From positions 1 to 50,813 of the forward strand of contig JBFFNE010000014.1 in assembly GCA_041563315.1 (NCBI GenBank): a DNA stretch of 50,813 nt, read 5' to 3'. Shown here in pieces: positions 9,262-16,214 of the stretch. The DNA is from JBFEYJ01 sp041563315 (GTDB lineage: Bacteria > Pseudomonadota > Gammaproteobacteria > Thiohalomonadales > Thiohalomonadaceae). Made by a program: the position numbers and the translations under genes. Under the pieces are notes generated by a model. That model was given only the letters and a program-made list of their open reading frames with translations. It did not search any database and was not told the origin of the DNA. The first letter of the stretch is position 1. Each line of letters starts with the position of its first letter.

Positions 9262-9579
9262 TTACTTGACCTGGGAGACCATATACTCAACAGCGGCTTC
9301 GACAGCCTCATCACTCAGATCGCCACGGCCACCCTTGGGCGGCATGAAACCACTGTTACCCTTGTAGCCTTGCTTGGCATGCGATTTCAGCACATCTACA
9401 CCTTGAGCAATACGCGAAGCCCAGGCAGTCTTGTCGCCGAATTTTGGTGAACCTGCGGCGCCAGTGGCGTGACAGGCGAAACAGGCACCATCATAGGTGG
9501 CCTTGCCATCGGCCAGGACAGCCTGACCAGAGACCATGAATACGGCGCCAATGGCGGATGCGATGATTGTTTTTTTCAT
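9262..9579 (-). CDS. Monohaem cytochrome c5 family protein
   Basis: A small periplasmic c-type cytochrome of 105 residues. The signal peptide (MKKTIIASAIGAVFMVSGQAVLA) ends near residue 23, and the haem site is C33-F-A-C36-H37. The Met axial ligand candidate is in NSGFMPPKGGRGDLSD, a pattern typical of cytochrome c5. The gene is first in a two-gene unit with cytochrome c4 and is divergent from engB. Maturation would rely upon the ResB/CcsA pair encoded nearby. Confidence 0.94.
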   Translation of the reverse strand: MKKTIIASAIGAVFMVSGQAVLADGKATYDGACFACHATGAAGSPKFGDKTAWASRIAQGVDVLKSHAKQGYKGNSGFMPPKGGRGDLSDEAVEAAVEYMVSQVK

Positions 9580-9728
9580 GTCCTTTACCCCTCATTTATA
9601 TTTAAGAGACTGCTCCCCAAAGTCTATGGAATGCAGCCTAATTGCTTTGTTGTTCTGGACTTATCACGCCCATGTTACCATTATCGATTGCGTGGCAAAA
9701 CCGAAAATGGCCTGTTTATATACCAATT

Positions 9729-9759
9729 ACCACCCCCTCAGGTCAACCCGAGGGGTGGT
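9729..9759 (+). other. Hairpin in the engB 5' region
   Basis: ACCACCCCCTC (9729-9739) pairs with GAGGGGTGGT (9750-9759) with one bulge, 30 bp upstream of the engB start. It is not followed by a T-run, so it may be a leader structure rather than a terminator. No function can be assigned. Confidence 0.45.
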
Positions 9760-9788
9760 TAACCCACTCATCCTGACTGGCACCCAAA

Positions 9789-10409
9789 ATGCATAGAACC
9801 ACACCCGTTAACCCCTTTCGCCTAGCCTCTTTTCTTACCAGCGCCAACCAGCTCAACCAGCTCCCACCGGACGAAGGACTTGAGGTGGCTTTTGCAGGGC
9901 GTTCCAACGCCGGTAAATCCAGCGCGCTCAATACGTTAGCCGATCAGCGCTCCCTGGCTCGCACCAGCAAAACCCCCGGGCGCACCCAGCTCATCAATTT
10001 TTTTGAACTGGATGAGCAGCGAAGGTTAGTCGATCTCCCTGGCTATGGCTATGCCAAGGTGCCCGAGGCGGTAAAACGTCACTGGCAGCAGGTCCTGGCA
10101 GACTATCTACGGGTGCGCCAATGCCTGCAAGGCCTAGTGTTATTGATGGATATTCGCCACCCATTCAAGGAATTTGACCGCCAGATGCTCGACTGGTGCC
10201 ACCACCAGCAGATGCCGGTGCACATACTGCTCACCAAGGCGGACAAACTTAAGCGAGGTCCGGCCAGCAATACCCTGCAACAGGTGCGCAACACCCTCAA
10301 GGCGGACTACCCTCTAGCGACTGTGCAGCTCTTTTCCTCACTCGACAAACAGGGGGTGGAGCAGGCACGCGAAAAGCTGGCCAGCTGGCTGGAAATCGAA
10401 ACGCCATAG
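9789..10409 (+). CDS. engB: Ribosome biogenesis GTPase EngB/YsxC
   Basis: Essential GTPase for 50S subunit maturation (YihA/YsxC). All G motifs are visible in the 206 residues: G1 AGRSNAGKSSALN (near residue 40), G2 TPGRTQ, G3 DLPGYG (near residue 83), G4 TKADK (near 150) and G5 SSLDK (near 181). The length is normal. It converges with polA across the 514-bp sRNA-bearing gap, an arrangement shared with E. coli and Pseudomonas. The minus-strand terminator of sRNA-B begins about 10 bp beyond the engB stop. Confidence 0.96.
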   Translation: MHRTTPVNPFRLASFLTSANQLNQLPPDEGLEVAFAGRSNAGKSSALNTLADQRSLARTSKTPGRTQLINFFELDEQRRLVDLPGYGYAKVPEAVKRHWQQVLADYLRVRQCLQGLVLLMDIRHPFKEFDRQMLDWCHHQQMPVHILLTKADKLKRGPASNTLQQVRNTLKADYPLATVQLFSSLDKQGVEQAREKLASWLEIETP

Positions 10410-10422
10410 TCAGGGGAAAAAG

Positions 10423-10464
10423 AAAAAAACCCCGTCGCAGATGGGGAAGGAGAGCGCGACGGGG
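10423..10464 (-). terminator. Terminator of sRNA B
   Basis: On the minus strand CCCCGTCGC / GCGACGGGG form a 9-bp stem (10430-10438 with 10456-10464) with a 17-base CU-rich loop, followed by TTTTTTTCTTTTT. The U-run exists only on the minus strand, which fixes the direction of transcription. Confidence 0.82.
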
Positions 10465-10548
10465 TCAAGTAGTCCCGGCGATGGGGGAAAATGCCGGGGT
10501 AAACCCTCCCACCAGGAGAGAGATGGGAAGAGCGTATTGAGATACGCT
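10423..10548 (-). ncRNA. Candidate sRNA B (engB-proximal tandem copy, spot 42/ErsA locus)
   Basis: A predicted transcript of about 126 nt on the polA strand. It would start near 10548 with hairpin AGCGTAT-CTCA-ATACGCT. Next is CCCA-UCUCUCUCCUGG-UGGG (loop about 10510-10525), then CCCGGC / GCCGGG near 10474-10497, and finally the terminator stem. Loops carry CU-rich anti-Shine-Dalgarno stretches (UCUCUCCU, GCUCUCCUUCC). It shares 19 identical bases at 10461-10479 with copy A (10664-10682), and 13 at 10507-10519 with copy A (10706-10718). Synteny equals that of spf in E. coli and ersA in Pseudomonas. The sequence shows promoter, folds and terminator; transcription itself is inferred. Confidence 0.72.
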
Positions 10549-10554
10549 AAATCA

Positions 10555-10582
10555 TGAGACCGGGGTAACTAAAAATAGTTCA
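10555..10582 (-). promoter_or_regulatory. sigmaE-like promoter of sRNA B
   Basis: On the minus strand TGAACTA (10582-10576), a 15-bp spacer and GTCTCA (10560-10555) resemble the RpoE/AlgU consensus GGAACTT-N15/16-GTCTAA. It lies about 7 bp upstream of the predicted start of sRNA B. Both elements deviate slightly from consensus. Confidence 0.6.
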
Positions 10583-10623
10583 CGCACAATCCGTAAAATA
10601 GATAAAACTGAGGCAAAGGACAT

Positions 10624-10667
10624 AAAAACCCCCCGTCGCTAATTGGGGAGGAGAGATGCGACGGGGG
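10624..10667 (-). terminator. Terminator of sRNA A
   Basis: On the minus strand CCCCCGTCGC / GCGACGGGGG form a 10-bp stem (10630-10639 with 10658-10667), followed by GTTTTTATG. The long 18-base CU-rich loop is shared with the copy B terminator. Confidence 0.82.
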
Positions 10668-10746
10668 TCAAGTAGTCCCGGCAATGGGGGGTTACCGGGA
10701 GAGCATCCCACCAGGAGAAAGCGGGATTCACGCACCGAAGTGCGCT
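10624..10746 (-). ncRNA. Candidate sRNA A (polA-proximal tandem copy, spot 42/ErsA locus)
   Basis: A predicted transcript of about 123 nt on the polA strand. It begins near 10746 with a UUCG-capped hairpin, GCGCAC-UUCG-GUGCGU. A second stem, AUCCC / GGGAU, holds loop GCUUUCUCCUGGU. A third stem is CCCGG / CCGGG around 10676-10698. The last is a strong terminator whose loop reads AUCUCUCCUCCCC. The order of elements is the same as in copy B about 200 bp away, including the shared UCUCCUGGUGGGA segment. Exposed CUCC loops suggest pairing with mRNA ribosome-binding sites. It may be a relative of Pseudomonas ErsA by position and regulation; sequence homology was not tested. Confidence 0.75.
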
Positions 10747-10752
10747 AAAAGT

Positions 10753-10781
10753 GTAGACAAGGATATCCGAGGGAAAGTTCC
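10753..10781 (-). promoter_or_regulatory. sigmaE-like promoter of sRNA A
   Basis: On the minus strand a perfect GGAACTT (10781-10775), a 16-bp spacer and GTCTAC (10758-10753) match the RpoE/AlgU consensus GGAACTT-N15/16-GTCTAA with one mismatch. It is 6-7 bp upstream of the predicted 5' hairpin of sRNA A. Confidence 0.72.
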
Positions 10782-10923
10782 AGAAGAAAAGTCATCAGTC
10801 GGCAGAGCTTACCCTAGCCTCCCTCTGTACATCACCCAACCGGGCCTTAGACTGACAACCGTGTTTAACGAAGCCCGGCGCTCTCTGCTCTTGTCGCTGG
10901 TATCTCGCCTCTCGTTCCAGCCG

Positions 10924-13635
10924 TTAATGCGCCTCGTCCCAGTTGAGGCCGGCACCGGCCTCAACCAACAGAGGGACCCGCAGCTCGGCCGCCGCGCTCA
11001 TCAGCCGGACGATCTTCAGCGAAGCCACCTCTACCTTCTCCTGCGGCACCTCGAACACCAATTCATCGTGCACCTGCATAATCATGCGAATGTCGCTTTC
11101 ACGTTGCACCCAGGCATCCACCTCCAGCATGGCCCGTTTGATAATGTCGGCCGCGCTGCCCTGCATCGGCGCGTTGATCGCGGTGCGCTCGGCGTACTGC
11201 CGGCGCTGGCCGTTGCTGGACTTTATGTCCGGGATATAGAGGCGGCGACCAAACACCGTCTCCACATAGCCCTGCTCCCGGGCCTGCTCGCGGGTCTGGT
11301 CCATATAGGCCTTCACCCCCGGGTAGCGGGCGAAGTAGAGGTCGACATAGTTTTGCGCCGAACCGCGATCAATGCCCAGCTGTCTCGCCAGACCGAAGGC
11401 AGACATGCCGTAAATCAGACCGAAGTTAATCGCCTTGGCGCTGCGGCGCTGATCAGTGGTGACCTCCTCCAGCGACACCTCGAATACCTCGGCGGCGGTA
11501 GCGCGATGAATATCTTCACCGGCAGAGAAGGCCTTGAGTAGCCCCGCATCGCCGGAGAGGTGCGCCATAATGCGTAGCTCGATCTGGGAATAATCCGCCG
11601 CCACGATACGGCAGCCGGGAGCAGCGATAAAGGCCTGGCGAATGCGCCGCCCCTCAGCGGTGCGCACCGGGATGTTCTGCAGATTGGGATCCGAAGAGGA
11701 GAGGCGCCCGGTGGCGGCGACCGCCTGCTGGTATGAGGTGTGCACCCGCCCGCTGTGCGGATTGATCAGGCCCGGCAGTTTGTCCGTATAAGTGGACTTG
11801 AGCTTGGACATAGAGCGGTGATCAAGGATCAGCCGCGGCAGCGGGTAATCCAGCGCCAGTTCGGCTAACACCTCCTCGGCGGTGGAGGGCTGCCCCTTGG
11901 GGGTCTTCTTCAATACCGGCAGCCCCAGTTTGTCGAACAAAATGCCCTGGATCTGCTTGGGTGAGCCGAGATTGAACGGCTCGCCCGCCTCCTCGAACGC
12001 CTGTTTTTCGATGGTGTCCATCTTTTCGGCCAGTTCCCGGCTCTGTTGTTCCAACATTGCCTGGTCAACCAGCACGCCGGTGCGCTCCATGCGCGACAGC
12101 ACAGAGAGCAGCGGCACCTCCAGCTCACGATACAGCTTCGCCAGCGACGGGATCGCCTCCAGTTTCGGCCACAGGTTCTGGTGCAGACGCAAGGTAATGT
12201 CGGCATCCTCTGCCGCGTAGGCGCATGCCTGCTCCAGTGCCACCTCATTGAAGCTCAGCTGTTTCGCACCCTTGCCTGCCACCTCCTCGAAAGTGGTGGT
12301 TTTGTGACCCAGGTATTTAAGCGCCAGCGAGTCCATGTCATGACGGGTAGCGGTGGAATCGAGCACGTAGGACTGGAGCATGGTGTCATGGGCGATGCCG
12401 CGCAACGTGATACCGTGGTTGGCCAGCACACTCATGTCGTACTTGAGATTCTGCCCGACCTTGAGGGCGTTTTCGTCTTCCAGCAACGGCTTTAGCTTCG
12501 CCAGCACCTCCTCGCGTGACAACTGTCCCGGGGCACCGGGATAGTTGTGTGTCAGCGGCACATAGGCGGCGGCATGAGGTTCCACCGCAAAGGAGACACC
12601 CACTATCCGCGCATCCATATAGTTGATGCTGGTGGTCTCGGTATCGAAAGCAAACAGCTCCACGGCCTGAATTTTTTCCAGCCAGGCATCGAAGTGCGCC
12701 CAGTCGAGCACGGTTTCGTAGTCGCATTTGATTCCGGGCACCGGCTTCTGCGGCTGGCCAACCCCACCACCTTCAGCACCGAGCAGCTCGGCAAGCCAGG
12801 TCCTGAATTCCATTTCGGAGTAGAGCTCGCGCAACGCCTCGCCTTCGGGAGAGTGGCGCTCCAGTTCCAGCGGCTTAAGCGCCATCTCAACGTCGCACTT
12901 GATAGTGACCAGTTCCCGCGACAGCGGCAGCTGCGCCAAGCTCTCGCGCAGATTCTCGCCCACCTTGCCCTTAATCTCTTCGGCGTGCGCCATGATCCCA
13001 TCCAGTGAGCCGAATTGCTCCAACCACTTCACCGCCGTCTTCGGCCCCACCTTGGGGACGCCGGGCACGTTATCCACCGTGTCACCGATCAATGCCAGGT
13101 AATCGATAATCCGTTCGGCAGGAATGCCGAACTTCTCCACCACCCCGTCCTCATCCATCACCGTCTCAGTCATGGTATTGACCAGGGTCACATGCTCATT
13201 GACCAGTTGTGCCATATCCTTGTCACCGGTGGAGATCAGCACCTGCATCCCCTGCTCCTCGGCCTGCTTGGCCAGCGTGCCGATCACATCGTCCGCCTCG
13301 ACTCCGTCGACGCACAGCAGCGGCAGCCCCATAGCGCGTACGATGGCGTGGATCGGCGTGATCTGGCGACGCAATTCATCGGGCATCGGCGGCCGGTGGG
13401 CCTTATAGTCCGGGTAGATCTCGTCACGGAAGGTCTTGCCCTTGGCATCGAACACCACCGCCACATGCGCCGGGTCATAATCGTTAAGCAGCCGGCGCAG
13501 CATATTGGTTACGCCATAGACCGCCCCGGTGGGCTCACCCTTGGAGTTGGTCAGTGCCGGCATGGCGTGAAAGGCGCGGTAGAGGTAGGAGGAGCCGTCT
13601 ACCAGCACCAGCAATTTATTGTCCTTATTCGACAT
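10924..13635 (-). CDS. polA: DNA polymerase I
   Basis: Repair and Okazaki-fragment processing polymerase, 903 residues, full length. The N-terminal 5'-3' nuclease (about 1-290) has LVDGSSYLYRAFHA, VFDAKGKTFRDEIYPDYKAHR and STGDKDMAQLV. The 3'-5' exonuclease domain (about 310-500) keeps the DxE motif in FAFDTETTS, so proofreading is probably active. The polymerase domain (about 510-903) has motif A VAADYSQIELRIMAHLSGD, motif B RRSAKAINFGLIYG and motif C QVHDELVFEVP. It is followed by the tandem sRNAs and converges with engB, as in other gammaproteobacteria. Confidence 0.98.
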   Translation of the reverse strand: MSNKDNKLLVLVDGSSYLYRAFHAMPALTNSKGEPTGAVYGVTNMLRRLLNDYDPAHVAVVFDAKGKTFRDEIYPDYKAHRPPMPDELRRQITPIHAIVRAMGLPLLCVDGVEADDVIGTLAKQAEEQGMQVLISTGDKDMAQLVNEHVTLVNTMTETVMDEDGVVEKFGIPAERIIDYLALIGDTVDNVPGVPKVGPKTAVKWLEQFGSLDGIMAHAEEIKGKVGENLRESLAQLPLSRELVTIKCDVEMALKPLELERHSPEGEALRELYSEMEFRTWLAELLGAEGGGVGQPQKPVPGIKCDYETVLDWAHFDAWLEKIQAVELFAFDTETTSINYMDARIVGVSFAVEPHAAAYVPLTHNYPGAPGQLSREEVLAKLKPLLEDENALKVGQNLKYDMSVLANHGITLRGIAHDTMLQSYVLDSTATRHDMDSLALKYLGHKTTTFEEVAGKGAKQLSFNEVALEQACAYAAEDADITLRLHQNLWPKLEAIPSLAKLYRELEVPLLSVLSRMERTGVLVDQAMLEQQSRELAEKMDTIEKQAFEEAGEPFNLGSPKQIQGILFDKLGLPVLKKTPKGQPSTAEEVLAELALDYPLPRLILDHRSMSKLKSTYTDKLPGLINPHSGRVHTSYQQAVAATGRLSSSDPNLQNIPVRTAEGRRIRQAFIAAPGCRIVAADYSQIELRIMAHLSGDAGLLKAFSAGEDIHRATAAEVFEVSLEEVTTDQRRSAKAINFGLIYGMSAFGLARQLGIDRGSAQNYVDLYFARYPGVKAYMDQTREQAREQGYVETVFGRRLYIPDIKSSNGQRRQYAERTAINAPMQGSAADIIKRAMLEVDAWVQRESDIRMIMQVHDELVFEVPQEKVEVASLKIVRLMSAAAELRVPLLVEAGAGLNWDEAH

Positions 13636-13806
13636 GGCACATCACAAGCTTGCGAAAGAATGGGAAAGCAGGATAAACCATCTCCGAAAAGAATACCGCC
13701 ACCGTGCCATCGAGAGAACCTCCCCCCCCTCGAGAGCGCCAAGGAACATAAGAATATGATTATATAATAATTCTTTTAATATCAACAACTAATGTCAAAA
13801 CTAAAG

Positions 13807-13835
13807 TTGACACATTTCACATTTTCGGATTTAAT
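13807..13835 (+). promoter_or_regulatory. Strong sigma70-type promoter
   Basis: A perfect TTGACA -35 box (13807-13812), a 17-bp spacer and TTTAAT (13830-13835, one mismatch to TATAAT) lie in an AT-rich stretch. The predicted start is near 13842. There is no protein gene until 14106, and a terminator intervenes. Confidence 0.72.
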
Positions 13836-13841
13836 AGCCAC

Positions 13842-13999
13842 ACCTTAGCGAAGACGGCGCCAACGCCACACAAGTGGTTGTGTCCATCGGAAATGGCCAT
13901 CAAGAGTCCCGATATACGACACAGGCATGAACAACGTATGGAGCGACGGGGGAGAACAACAATAATAAAATCAGCCGACCATGTGTCGGCTTTTTTTTT
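13842..13999 (+). ncRNA. Candidate structured sRNA between polA and the LOG gene
   Basis: A predicted transcript of about 158 nt, bounded by a strong promoter and a strong terminator, without a credible reading frame. Successive small hairpins are visible: GGCG-CCAA-CGCC near 13857, ACACAA-GTGG-TTGTGT at 13868-13883 and CCAT-CGGAA-ATGG at 13884-13896. A larger CCCG...CGGG / ATACG...CGTAT structure spans about 13911-13950. An A-rich single-stranded stretch (AACAACAATAATAAAA) then precedes the terminator, the kind of site Hfq binds. It could instead be an attenuated leader of the LOG gene. No known RNA family was recognised. Confidence 0.58.
13973..13999 (+). terminator. Rho-independent terminator of the 13.84-kb transcript
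   Basis: AGCCGAC (13973-13979) and GTCGGCT (13985-13991) form a 7-bp stem with a 5-base loop, followed by nine Ts. It stands 107 bp before the LOG gene with no coding gene upstream on this strand. Confidence 0.88.
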
Positions 14000-14105
14000 G
14001 CTGCTTAGCCGGAAACTGGTGGAAAAGTTCAGCGAAAGGATGCCCCGCTTGCAAAGCCCTCTTATAATGGTCATTCATTACCACCACAAAAATGCATCCG
14101 TACCC

Positions 14106-14828
14106 ATGGATTTCAGAGAAAAATTCCCGCTGACCGGTAAGAACGATAACGACAGCCTGCTCACGCGGGAGTCGTGGAAGATCTTTCAGATCATGGCGGA
14201 ATTCGTCGAAGGCTTTGAGCGCCTGGCCGAGATCCGTCCCTCGGTCAGCATCTTCGGTTCGGCCCGGACCACGCCCGACCACCCCTACTACAGACTGGCC
14301 GAGGAGATCGCACTGGCCCTCTCCGAGGCTGGCTTTTCCGTGGTCAGCGGCGGTGGCCCAGGGATCATGGAGGCCGCCAATAAAGGGGCCTATGCCGGCA
14401 AGTCCCCCTCCATCGGCCTGAATATCCAGTTACCCCACGAGCAGGTCGGCAACCCCTACCAGGACATCCGGCTAACCTTTCGCCACTTCTTCTCGCGCAA
14501 GGTGATGTTCGTCAAGTACGCCGCTGCCTACGTCGTCTTGCCGGGTGGTTTCGGTACCCTCGATGAGCTGGCGGAGATCCTCACCCTGGTGCAGACCGGC
14601 AAAACCCGCCGGATCCCTATCATTTTGGTACACGGACCATTCTGGCGCGGACTCATCGACTGGTTCCGCCACACCCTGGTCGAGGAGAAGGTGATCAAGC
14701 CCGAGGACATGAACCTCATCCAGATTATCGATGACCCCAAAGCGGTGGTGAATGCCATCTTCGAACATTATGAAACCAGCGGTTTCGAGCCCTCAGCCGA
14801 GGAGCGAGAGATCCTGCTCGATCTGTAA
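14106..14828 (+). CDS. LOG family protein (TIGR00730-type Rossmann fold)
   Basis: A cytosolic 240-residue protein of the family once called lysine decarboxylase-like. Characterised LOG proteins are nucleoside 5'-monophosphate phosphoribohydrolases (cytokinin riboside type). Both hallmark motifs are present: GGGPGIMEAANKGA near residue 80 and PGGFGTLDELAEILTLVQTGK near residue 145. A reading frame open upstream to 13878 crosses the terminator at 13973-13999, so the ATG at 14106 (MDFREKFPLTG) is preferred, although no good Shine-Dalgarno sequence is seen. It is followed 10 bp later by the DUF2782 gene. The actual substrate in this organism is unknown. Confidence 0.9.
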   Translation: MDFREKFPLTGKNDNDSLLTRESWKIFQIMAEFVEGFERLAEIRPSVSIFGSARTTPDHPYYRLAEEIALALSEAGFSVVSGGGPGIMEAANKGAYAGKSPSIGLNIQLPHEQVGNPYQDIRLTFRHFFSRKVMFVKYAAAYVVLPGGFGTLDELAEILTLVQTGKTRRIPIILVHGPFWRGLIDWFRHTLVEEKVIKPEDMNLIQIIDDPKAVVNAIFEHYETSGFEPSAEEREILLDL

Positions 14829-14838
14829 AGGACATCCC

Positions 14839-15180
14839 ATGCGCTACCTGCTCCCCCTATTCAGTCTCGCCCTTTTCACCGCCTCCCTGCCGGCACAGGA
14901 CGAAGTCTCGACACCACCACCGCTACCGGAACAGAGCGAAGTGACTGAAGCCACCCCGCCTCAGGATGAAGAACTCCAGCCAGAGGTCACCATCATCCGC
15001 CGCGGCGATGATGTGGTGGAGGAGTATCGTGTCGGTGGTCAGCTCACCATGGTAAAGATCACCCCGAGCAAGGGGCTCCCCTACTACCTCATCGACAGCG
15101 ATGGCGATGGCGTACTGGAGACCCGGCGCAACGAGCTGGACAACCCCGAAGTGGTGAAATGGCGTATCTTCAGCTGGTAA
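14839..15180 (+). CDS. DUF2782 exported protein
   Basis: A small 113-residue secreted or periplasmic protein of unknown function. A signal peptide (MRYLLPLFSLALFTASLPAQ) is followed by a Pro/Glu-rich linker (about 20-50). The conserved domain then reads 'PEVTIIRRGDDVVEEYRVGGQLTMVKI' to 'YYLIDSDGDGVLETR'. The Asp-rich DSDGDG loop resembles a calcium-binding turn, but that is only a resemblance. The ATG at 14839 was chosen because it opens the signal peptide and a GGA lies just upstream. The DUF2782-thrB pair is conserved next to polA in Pseudomonas. Confidence 0.85.
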   Translation: MRYLLPLFSLALFTASLPAQDEVSTPPPLPEQSEVTEATPPQDEELQPEVTIIRRGDDVVEEYRVGGQLTMVKITPSKGLPYYLIDSDGDGVLETRRNELDNPEVVKWRIFSW

Positions 15181-15257
15181 TTTTTTTACTGCTACTATGT
15201 TAATCCGCCGCGTGGACGGCTAAAATCACGCCACTCAAGTACAAGCCATAATCCGAT

Positions 15258-16214
15258 ATGTCAGTCTATACCCCTGTTGAAAGGGACGAACTGGAAGCCT
15301 TTCTCCTCAACTACGAGCTAGGTGAACTCCTCGATTACCAGGGCATCAGTGCCGGTATCGAGAACACAAACTACTTTGTGAGCACCAGCGAAAAGCAGCT
15401 GGTGCTTACCCTGTTCGAGAACCACAGCGCCGAGGAACTCGGCTACTTTCTCGAGCTCATGGCCTTCCTTGCAGAACATGCCGTACCCAGTGCCCACCCC
15501 ATCGCTGATCACGACGGCAACTACCTGCGTACCCTCAACGGCAAACCGGCGGCACTGGTGATGCGTCTGTGCGGCACCAGCGTCGAACAGCCCAGCGTGA
15601 CCCAGTGCCGTGCTCTTGGCCATGCTCTTGGACAGCTGCATGTTTCCGGCCAGCAGTTCAGCGGCCATCGCGACAATGATCGCGGCCCGCACTGGTGGCA
15701 CACCACCCGCGAAATACTCGCCGACCGACTCAACGATGCAGAGCGCATCCTGCTCGATGAAGAACTCGCCTTCCAGCGCTCACACCGCTTCGACAGCCTG
15801 CCCCGCGGCGTGATCCACGCCGACCTGTTCCGCGACAATGCGCTGTTCGAAGGCGACACCCTGACCGGCATCATTGACTTCTACTACGCCTGCAACGATG
15901 TACTGCTCTACGACGTGGCGGTCACAGTCAACGACTGGTGCAGCAATGCCGATGGCGGCCTCAATGAAGAGAAGCTACGGGCACTGCTCTCAGCGTACCG
16001 CGAGGTGCGCCCCTTCACCGCCGAGGAGCACAGCGCCTGGCCGGTGATGCTACGCGCCAGCGCTCTGCGATTCTGGCTCTCCCGCCTGCAGGACCTGCAC
16101 TTCCCCCGCGAAGGGGAGCTAACCCACACCAAGGATCCCGAGGTGTTCAGGACCATCCTGCTACAACGCAAAAACCAGGCGGTCCGGCTGCAGGAACTCT
16201 TTGCCCAAGCCTGA
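15258..16214 (+). CDS. thrB: Homoserine kinase, APH-fold type
   Basis: Phosphorylates L-homoserine in threonine biosynthesis. The 318 residues are of the Pseudomonas-type ThrB, related to aminoglycoside/choline kinases and not to the GHMP-type ThrB of E. coli. Kinase motifs are the N-terminal nucleotide loop region ISAGIENTNYFV, the catalytic loop GVIHADLFRDNALF (near residue 182) and the metal-binding GIIDFYYAC (near residue 200). The length is normal. It lies downstream of DUF2782 and polA, as in Pseudomonas. Confidence 0.95.
   Translation: MSVYTPVERDELEAFLLNYELGELLDYQGISAGIENTNYFVSTSEKQLVLTLFENHSAEELGYFLELMAFLAEHAVPSAHPIADHDGNYLRTLNGKPAALVMRLCGTSVEQPSVTQCRALGHALGQLHVSGQQFSGHRDNDRGPHWWHTTREILADRLNDAERILLDEELAFQRSHRFDSLPRGVIHADLFRDNALFEGDTLTGIIDFYYACNDVLLYDVAVTVNDWCSNADGGLNEEKLRALLSAYREVRPFTAEEHSAWPVMLRASALRFWLSRLQDLHFPREGELTHTKDPEVFRTILLQRKNQAVRLQELFAQA

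Noticed and set aside
10640..10740. c-di-GMP (GEMM) riboswitch
   Set aside because: The CCGGG stem and purine-rich loops recall it, but the conserved core does not fit and no downstream gene would be controlled.
10423..10746. CsrB/RsmY-type RNA on the plus strand (several GGA motifs)
   Set aside because: The promoters and the U-runs of both terminators are on the minus strand, so the GGA motifs are the complement of CUCC loops.
10684..11541. 285-codon plus-strand frame over the polA 3' end
   Set aside because: It is the complement of polA coding sequence, with no family resemblance and no ribosome-binding site.
13878..14105. N-terminal extension of the LOG protein
   Set aside because: The extension would run through the terminator at 13973-13999 and includes low-complexity residues absent from the family.
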